Origin: Desulfuromonadales bacterium
GTDB taxonomy: Bacteria; Desulfobacterota; Desulfuromonadia; Desulfuromonadales; UBA2294
Length of the DNA: 5,074 nucleotides
Direction of reading: 5' to 3'
Assembly: GCA_030591795.1 (NCBI GenBank)
Contig: JAUVAJ010000161.1
Location: 1 to 5,074, forward strand
The notes under the pieces were generated by a model. The model ran no database searches. It was not told the origin of the DNA and worked only from the letters and a program-made list of their open reading frames with translations. The translations under genes were made by a program, and so were the position numbers. This document shows, in pieces, positions 1 through 5,074 of the stretch; position 1 is the stretch's first letter; every line of letters begins with the position of its first letter.

Positions 1-17
1 AGTTTAAGATCAGCTGA

Positions 18-35
18 GCCCGATCTGCCTCGGGC
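18..35 (+). terminator. GC-rich hairpin upstream of the first gene (possible weak terminator)
   Basis: The six bases GCCCGA at 18-23 are exactly complementary to TCGGGC at 30-35, leaving a six-base loop. An AT-rich stretch (36-45) follows but contains no real run of T. It could be the terminator of a gene lying left of the window, or a structure in the leader of the gene starting at 60. The stem is short, so the terminator reading is weak. Confidence 0.3.
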
Positions 36-50
36 CTATATATTTCACAC

Positions 51-54
51 GGAA
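51..54 (+). promoter_or_regulatory. Partial Shine-Dalgarno for the gene at 60
   Basis: GGAA lies five bases before the ATG at 60-62, a usable spacing for a partial Shine-Dalgarno sequence. It supports this ATG as the start, although the match is only four bases long. Confidence 0.4.
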
Positions 55-59
55 TTATC

Positions 60-1895
60 ATGTACCAGGAAGTCCGACTGCACGGGCACATAGACGACAC
101 CGTCGAATATTATGCGACCGCCGCTTCACGCGACGCTTATCGTTGCTATTTTTACGAGGCCGAGGGTAAGTCGCTGCGGCTTTTTTCACCCGGCAACGAA
201 TTTGTTCTCGACAAAAAAGGGGTCATGCATCGTGGTAATGGTGGCTCTTTTTGCGAGTATATGTTTGGTGTCGATCAACCGCTGGCCGATCTGGCCAAAG
301 GTGATGTGCGCAACCGGCTGGTCTTGTACGGCGCGACCTACACAGAAGACGGGGCCCTGGCTTTTACCGATCGAACCGATGGCGATATCAGTTTTGAGCG
401 GATCTTTTTCGAAGGGAACGCAGTTTACAATTATTCCTTCTTCCTGACCGGCTCGGTATCCGGCCGCACCAAGACGCAGCAGGAGGCGATCCTGCGTCTG
501 CTTGGTAAACTGCTCAAGCGGAGTCACAATGTCGGTCTGCTCGACGATGCCGATCTGGTTGAAGATATTTTCGGACTGCTTGGCCACAAGAGTTCCCTCT
601 ATCTGGTTAAGCTGATCAACAAAAAGCACAAGGCGTATCATGACGCCTTCAGCAATCTCTATCTTACCCATAAATCAATTCCTGATCACGAGTTTGATAA
701 TCTGCGCCAGCTGGCTGACAGCCTCGACATCGACAAATATCAGCAAGAGCGAATTCGGATCGATGTCATGTACAAGCATCCTGAGAATCGCCGGATCGTC
801 GATGAGTACAAGAGTATTCTGATCGACTGTAACCAGAAGGGAAAAATCAGCCGCCAGGATAATGCCCGCCTGACCCGCCTGAAAACACTGTCGGTGCGCA
901 ACAAGATCCCGACGGCTCTGTTCTACACCCTGGATGAAATGCTCAAGCATGACAAGCTGATCGATTTTGACGAGCAGGTTTATATTGCCGAAACGCGGGA
1001 GATTCTGGCCGGAATCTTTTTGCATGAGAGTGATATCGATGCCAGCATCACTAACGAAGACATGATCAGGTTGCTGCATGCCAAGCGGCTGGCTACCGAC
1101 AACCGTGATCATCAGTTTGAACAGATTCTGCTCGATACCGGCAAGACTTGTGACGAGAAGATCCGCGATGGCGCTGATATGATGCTGCTTGAAGCGTTCT
1201 CGTATATCGTGACCTATTTTGATCGCTATGACAGCACTTCGGCCAACATCAACCAACTGGCATTCATGGAGAATGTTGTCCTGAGTGAGGAGATTATCCG
1301 TAGCCTGCTCGGTAACCGTCAGGCCTTCAATGAATTGCGTACCGGGCTGTTTAACCAGTTGTTCTTTGATCCATTGGTGGACAATAAGTATTTTGGCAAC
1401 TTCGGGCGCAAGAAAATCAAGATCCTGCGCAAAGGGGTGGCGGATATTGTTGATGACCGGATGACGGTACAAGGGGTGCTGGATCAGCTCAGCATGGTCG
1501 ATGGCGACGAGAAACTTTACGGAATCTTGCTTGAACATGTCAAGGAACGGATTCGTAATTTCTACTCCAAGTACAACACCAAGGTCGAGCAGGAGGCGCT
1601 GCGCGACGAGGTGACCGAAGAGCTGCTCAACAAGCAGATTATCACCGATATTATCCCGAAAAATATGTTTCATGACGTGGTCGTAAATATCAAAAAGGAA
1701 GCAGTTTATATTCACAACCTGCTACCGGAGATTATTGCTGACCGGGATATCGCCCTGCGTGAGGACTTCCTGGAAAACAGTGGCCTCGACCGCTTTTATG
1801 TTGAGGAACTGGAACGGGAGTATTTTGAACACAACGATCTCGATCTGGAAGATCTGTATGATATTCGTAAAGGTTTGAGTCTCAACGCGGACTAA
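60..1895 (+). CDS. Conserved-looking protein of unknown function, 611 aa, helical and cytoplasmic
   Basis: I do not recognise a catalytic motif here. The first ~130 residues are rich in aromatic residues and alternating hydrophobic patterns and look like a beta-rich domain. From about residue 136 to the end the protein is almost wholly alpha-helical and highly charged, with many short amphipathic helices. A basic, aromatic segment around residues 436-459 (FDPLVDNKYFGNFGRKKIKI) stands out, and the C-terminus (571-611) is strongly acidic. There is no signal peptide, membrane helix, P-loop or zinc-binding cysteine cluster, so it is probably a soluble cytoplasmic protein. Length and style recall a deltaproteobacterial family of unknown function listed, from memory, as TIGR04442; this is unverified. 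The ATG at 60 has a partial ribosome binding site. The gene ends 29 bases before the EF-G paralogue on the same strand, so the two are probably one operon, hinting at but not proving a translation-linked role. The reading frame is intact and full length. Confidence 0.85.
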   Translation: MYQEVRLHGHIDDTVEYYATAASRDAYRCYFYEAEGKSLRLFSPGNEFVLDKKGVMHRGNGGSFCEYMFGVDQPLADLAKGDVRNRLVLYGATYTEDGALAFTDRTDGDISFERIFFEGNAVYNYSFFLTGSVSGRTKTQQEAILRLLGKLLKRSHNVGLLDDADLVEDIFGLLGHKSSLYLVKLINKKHKAYHDAFSNLYLTHKSIPDHEFDNLRQLADSLDIDKYQQERIRIDVMYKHPENRRIVDEYKSILIDCNQKGKISRQDNARLTRLKTLSVRNKIPTALFYTLDEMLKHDKLIDFDEQVYIAETREILAGIFLHESDIDASITNEDMIRLLHAKRLATDNRDHQFEQILLDTGKTCDEKIRDGADMMLLEAFSYIVTYFDRYDSTSANINQLAFMENVVLSEEIIRSLLGNRQAFNELRTGLFNQLFFDPLVDNKYFGNFGRKKIKILRKGVADIVDDRMTVQGVLDQLSMVDGDEKLYGILLEHVKERIRNFYSKYNTKVEQEALRDEVTEELLNKQIITDIIPKNMFHDVVVNIKKEAVYIHNLLPEIIADRDIALREDFLENSGLDRFYVEELEREYFEHNDLDLEDLYDIRKGLSLNAD

Positions 1896-1900
1896 TCCGC
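1887..1900 (+). other. Small hairpin spanning the stop codon of the first gene
   Basis: GCGGA at 1887-1891 pairs with TCCGC at 1896-1900 around the loop CTAA, which contains most of the stop codon TAA at 1893-1895. No T run follows, so it is not a convincing terminator, and read-through into the EF-G gene is expected. It could affect mRNA processing or translation of the next gene, but five base pairs may also arise by chance. Confidence 0.3.
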
Positions 1901-1924
1901 TTCAACCACCTTCGAGTAGCGCGC

Positions 1925-3994
1925 ATGAAGCAACCGCAACCCGCAATCATCCGCAATATCGGGATTATTTCCCATATCGACGCCGGCAAGACGACCGTCT
2001 CCGAGCGCATTCTCTATTACACCGATGAAATCCATAAAATGGGTGAGGTCCATGATGGTCTGGCGACCATGGACTGGATGGACCAGGAGCAGGAACGGGG
2101 CATCACCATCACTGCCAGCTGCACCTCCTGTCAATGGAATGATCACTGGATCAACCTGATCGACACACCCGGTCATATCGATTTTACTATTGAGGTCGAG
2201 CGGGTGCTGCGCGTACTCGATGGCGCCCTGGCAATCTTCAGCGCGGTTGAGGGCGTACAGCCGCAGAGTGAATCGGTCTGGTATCAGGCCGACCGGTATA
2301 ACGTCCCACGGATCTGCCTGATCAACAAGATGGACCGGATCGGAGCTGATCATCGTCAGGTGCTTGAGCAGATCGCCGCTCGCTTCGACTGTCGGCCGGT
2401 TCTGTTGCAGCTGCCGATCGGTTTTGAAGCCGATTTCAGCGGTGTTGTCGATATTATATCCGGTCAAGCGATGCAGTTCGATGATTCGGAACTCGGTAAG
2501 ACGGTGGTCAACCGGACGGTTCCCGCAGATATGGTCGATGAACTGGCGGCAGCCCGGGTTGCGCTGGTTGAAGCGGCGGCCGATTTTGACGAACAGATCA
2601 TGACCGACTACCTCGATGACCAGCCGGTGGCGGATAAACGGATCCGGGCCGCGTTGCGCAAAGGGGTGTTGGCTGGCGAAATATTTCCGGTTTTGCTCGG
2701 CTCGGCGCTACGCAACAAAGGGATCCAGCCGGTTCTGGATGCAATCTGCGATTATCTGCCGTCGCCGCTCGATGTGCCGCCGGTTACGGCGCAGCGGATC
2801 GCCGATGGCCAGGAGGTTCAATTAACCTGTTCGGCCAAAGAGCCGCTTTGTGCTCTCGCGTTCAAGGTTTTGTCCGACGAGGGGCGCAAGCTGACGTTTA
2901 TCCGGATCTATTCCGGCAGTCTGCAGGCGGGTGATGTGGTCGGGAACGGCACCAGCGGCGGAGCGGAGCGTGTCGCTCGTCTGTTCCGCATGCACGCCCA
3001 CAAACGCGAGCGTATCGAGCGGGCCGAAGCCGGGGAAATAGTGGCCGCCACCGGCATCAAAGAGGTGCTGACCGGCGATTGTCTCTGCAGCCCGGATGAC
3101 ATTATCCAGCTCGAAGGTTTGCAGGTTCCCGAGCCGGTCATCACTTTGGCCGTTGAGCCGAAGGATGTCGAAGCGCGGGATCGGCTGCAGCCGAGTCTCG
3201 ACAAACTGCAGTGGGAAGATCCGACGTTTCGGGTGCGCGAAGATGACGAGACCGGGCAGACCCTGTTGGCTGGTATGGGTGAACTGCATCTGGAAGTTAT
3301 GGTGCAGCGTCTGGCCCGGGATTTTGGTGTCGAGGTAAATACCGGCCGGCCACAGGTTGTTTACCGCGAAAGTCTGAAGAAAACCGTCAGTCACCGGGAA
3401 CTATTTGAACGTGAGTTTGAGGGTAAGTCACAGTTTGGCGATGTGCAGTTACGGCTGACGCCGCTGGCCCGCGGCGACGGGTTGCAGGTGGTGGTTCCTC
3501 ACGACGCAGAGGCGACCGGGGTCAACACCGCCTGGCTGGCCGACCTGGAACAGAGCCTGTTGTCGGGCGCAAATACCGGTGCCGGCCTCGGTTACCCGCT
3601 GACCGATCTTGAAATCCGGGTGGAGACTATCGACAATAGTTCCGGTAAAACGACTGAAGTCGGTTTGAAGGCCGCAGCACAAAAAGGGTTGTCTGAGGCG
3701 GCCAGAAAAGGTGGGATGGTGTTGCTTGAACCGGTAATGCAACTCGAAATTACCGTTCCATCTGAGGATTCGGGGAGAGTCCTCGGAGGTCTGCAACAGA
3801 AACGGGGCCGGGTCGAAGGGATGCAGTCGCACGGAGGTATGGAAGTTATCCGGGTTTTAACCCCGCTGTCGGAGATGTTTGGCTACATGACCGAACTGCG
3901 TAGCGCGACCAAGGGGCGTGGTACCTTCACTATGGAATTTTCACATTTTGATGATGCCCCGAGTGAAGTCCTGCAACGTTACGGTCTGGCCTGA
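1925..3994 (+). CDS. EF-G paralogue, probably spdEFG2 / mitochondrial EF-G2 type translational GTPase
   Basis: This is a complete 689-residue member of the EF-G family, of normal length. All G motifs are visible: P-loop SHIDAGKTT (16-24), switch I RGITIT (58-63) with T61, DTPGH (80-84) with catalytic His84, NKMD (134-137) and GSA (259-261). Domain II covers about 296-400, domain III 402-478 (GMGELHLEV at 450-458), domain IV 479-600 and domain V 600-680 (RSATKGRGTF at 659-668). Segments such as LLQLPIG, GSALRNKGIQP, LCALAFKVL and FIRIYSG resemble mitochondrial EF-G2 as I remember it. The domain IV loop carrying the key histidine in E. coli EF-G (His583) is about two residues shorter here (NSSGKTTEVGLK, 571-582) and lacks that histidine and the DSSE motif. 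The other tip loop (EFEGKSQFGDV, 497-507) is only partly canonical. In the EF-G2/spdEFG2 group the known role is splitting ribosomes with RRF rather than translocation; recycling here is inferred. The P-loop differs from the GHSGAGKTT form typical of the EFG II group. The ATG at 1925 gives the usual ten residues before RNIGI; only a weak GAG at 1914-1916 precedes it, so translational coupling to the upstream gene is plausible. Confidence 0.93.
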   Translation: MKQPQPAIIRNIGIISHIDAGKTTVSERILYYTDEIHKMGEVHDGLATMDWMDQEQERGITITASCTSCQWNDHWINLIDTPGHIDFTIEVERVLRVLDGALAIFSAVEGVQPQSESVWYQADRYNVPRICLINKMDRIGADHRQVLEQIAARFDCRPVLLQLPIGFEADFSGVVDIISGQAMQFDDSELGKTVVNRTVPADMVDELAAARVALVEAAADFDEQIMTDYLDDQPVADKRIRAALRKGVLAGEIFPVLLGSALRNKGIQPVLDAICDYLPSPLDVPPVTAQRIADGQEVQLTCSAKEPLCALAFKVLSDEGRKLTFIRIYSGSLQAGDVVGNGTSGGAERVARLFRMHAHKRERIERAEAGEIVAATGIKEVLTGDCLCSPDDIIQLEGLQVPEPVITLAVEPKDVEARDRLQPSLDKLQWEDPTFRVREDDETGQTLLAGMGELHLEVMVQRLARDFGVEVNTGRPQVVYRESLKKTVSHRELFEREFEGKSQFGDVQLRLTPLARGDGLQVVVPHDAEATGVNTAWLADLEQSLLSGANTGAGLGYPLTDLEIRVETIDNSSGKTTEVGLKAAAQKGLSEAARKGGMVLLEPVMQLEITVPSEDSGRVLGGLQQKRGRVEGMQSHGGMEVIRVLTPLSEMFGYMTELRSATKGRGTFTMEFSHFDDAPSEVLQRYGLA

Positions 3995-5074
3995 TGGTCC
4001 GGGCTGGTAAACTCAATGCCGAGTAGCGATACATCGTCTTGTGCCGGAAGTTTTCCTCTGAAATTATACATATCATCGATCGCTGTCTGGCAGGATTTAT
4101 TCAGACTGGAGCCGTTGCGCCTCAAACTTTGCAGCAGGCGTTTTTCGCCGAAGCAGTTGCCGGCGGCATCGGTGTGATCGAGCAGACCGTCAGAATACAG
4201 GAACAGCCGATCCCCCGACTCCAGCATGAACTCACCCTGCTCAAACGGGCCGGTAGCCGGCAGTCCGATCAGGCCGCCACCGGTGGCAAGCCGTTGCACA
4301 TCACCGTTTGCACGCAGCAGAATCGGCGGTGGGTGGCCGGCACTGCAGTAGCGAACCTGTCCGGTGTTGATGTTGATCAGCATGTAGACGATGGTGAAAA
4401 ACATCTCAAAGCGCTCAAACGGATACTCGTCAGCCAGCTCCAACATTACTTCGACCGGTGACAGCAGCCGATAGTATGGCGGCGTGTCGATACTCCGTTT
4501 AACGATCTGACCGGTTTGCAACGACAGACTCTGATGCACGGAAACGCTGACCATGGCCGAGGAAATACCGTGGCCACTGACATCGAGTAGAAACAGCATC
4601 AGGTTTTCTTCGTCGACCTGTCGCAGGTTGAACAGGTCACCGCCAATTTTTTCAAACGGGTGAAAGTGACAGGAAACATTGAAGTGCGATAGTTCCGGCA
4701 GGTTTTTTGGTAGCAGGCTCTGCTGAATCTGCGCGGCTGAACGTAACTCATCTTCGTCCTCGCGCCAGTGCGCCTCTATCTTATTTTGCAAATCAGCGAT
4801 TTCCTGTTCGAGTACGCCGATGTGCCGGTAGCTGGCGATCTTGTCGGCCCACTCTTCCAGATCATCACTGTTGCGGATCAGATTGCAAGTCCAGGGCAGG
4901 TTCTCCGGGAGGGCGATTGCTGCTACTGAATTATCCGAGAGCAGCACCGGCAGGTTTCTGCGCCGACAGAAATACCCCAACCGTTCCTGCTCTTGCGGAT
5001 CAAGATTAGCAAATAGAGTGTTGTCGAGCAGCAGAATACTGACAGCGTCGTCGTGAGCCTGTTCAAACAACGAC
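3979..5074 (-). CDS. RsbU-like PP2C/SpoIIE-type serine phosphatase with receiver-like N-terminus (5' end cut by window)
   Basis: The minus-strand frame is open to the right edge, so the gene is partial at its 5' end. A TTG at 5070-5068 could be read as a start, but it would begin inside a domain and the true start is probably outside. Residues below are counted from that TTG. Residues 8-80 resemble the second half of a response-regulator receiver domain: ILLLD (Asp16 at the phosphoacceptor position), PVLLS (41-45), then a closing helix. The usual Lys-Pro pair appears replaced by Arg66-Asn67. A coiled-coil-like linker (83-112) leads to the phosphatase domain (about 111-354), with AAQIQQSLLP (112-121), IGGDLFN (142-148), LLDVSGHG (161-168), CSAGHPPP (242-249), YSDGL (292-296) and QDDVSLL (344-350). 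The metal-binding aspartates Asp145, Asp163, Asp294 and Asp345/Asp346 are all kept, so it should be active. Such proteins remove phosphate from serine or threonine of anti-sigma-factor antagonists; the target here is not in the window. There is no membrane segment in the visible part. The TAA stop overlaps the end of the EF-G gene. Confidence 0.93.
   Translation of the reverse strand, partial: SLFEQAHDDAVSILLLDNTLFANLDPQEQERLGYFCRRRNLPVLLSDNSVAAIALPENLPWTCNLIRNSDDLEEWADKIASYRHIGVLEQEIADLQNKIEAHWREDEDELRSAAQIQQSLLPKNLPELSHFNVSCHFHPFEKIGGDLFNLRQVDEENLMLFLLDVSGHGISSAMVSVSVHQSLSLQTGQIVKRSIDTPPYYRLLSPVEVMLELADEYPFERFEMFFTIVYMLININTGQVRYCSAGHPPPILLRANGDVQRLATGGGLIGLPATGPFEQGEFMLESGDRLFLYSDGLLDHTDAAGNCFGEKRLLQSLRRNGSSLNKSCQTAIDDMYNFRGKLPAQDDVSLLGIEFTSPDHQARP

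Noticed and set aside
39..44. TATATT resembling a -10 promoter box before the first gene
   Set aside because: No -35 box lies about 17 bases upstream, and transcription from it would begin only about nine bases before the ATG, leaving no room for the ribosome binding site.
675..1715. Long minus-strand open frame (346 codons) opposite the first gene
   Set aside because: It lies fully inside the well-supported plus-strand gene, its translation has no recognisable motif, and such antisense frames are common in GC-rich coding DNA with this codon use.
1892..2467. Minus-strand open frame of 191 codons opposite the start of the EF-G gene, and others at 2822-3394 and 3449-3832
   Set aside because: They are antisense to conserved EF-G motifs, so the plus-strand reading is certain; the antisense products resemble nothing known.
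1925..3994. Possible tetracycline ribosomal-protection protein
   Set aside because: The P-loop region, the LLQLPIG and GSALRNKGIQP segments and the domain V motif RSATKGRGTF follow the EF-G family; the protection proteins differ in domain IV-V and usually have a shorter N-terminus.
4039..4461. Plus-strand open frame of 140 codons opposite the phosphatase gene, and others at 4707-5009 and 4841-5056
   Set aside because: The minus strand encodes conserved PP2C motifs with all metal-binding aspartates; these frames are shadows.

Overview
The window holds three protein genes and almost no non-coding DNA. Base composition is moderately GC-rich. The gene content suggests a deltaproteobacterium of the Desulfuromonas/Pelobacter/Geobacter group: it pairs an EF-G paralogue resembling the spirochaete-planctomycete-deltaproteobacterial type (spdEFG2, similar to mitochondrial EF-G2) with a large cytoplasmic protein of unknown function and an RsbU-like phosphatase. 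This taxonomic reading is inferred from remembered family distributions; no search was run.

Layout. Positions 1-59 are a short leader with a GC-rich hairpin and a weak ribosome binding site. Positions 60-1895 (+) encode a 611-residue protein with no recognisable catalytic motif. After a 29-base gap, positions 1925-3994 (+) encode a 689-residue translational GTPase of the EF-G family. The two are probably co-transcribed. From the right edge, on the minus strand, a PP2C/SpoIIE-type serine phosphatase with an N-terminal receiver-like segment runs from beyond 5074 down to 3979. Its stop codon lies inside the last codons of the EF-G paralogue, so the two genes overlap tail to tail by 16 bases. No RNA gene, CRISPR array, insertion sequence or prophage part is visible.

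Function. The GTPase keeps all five G motifs and the catalytic histidine. One of its domain IV tip loops lacks the elements of canonical EF-G needed for translocation, and its G domain and domains II-III follow mitochondrial EF-G2 more closely than the housekeeping factor. The best reading is a specialised EF-G, possibly for ribosome recycling. The upstream gene may act with it, but only adjacency supports this. The phosphatase belongs to a separate, divergent transcription unit and probably relays a signal by dephosphorylating an anti-sigma-factor antagonist or similar protein encoded elsewhere. I see no clear evidence of a new defence or mobile system; the most interesting points are the EF-G paralogue and its uncharacterised partner gene.
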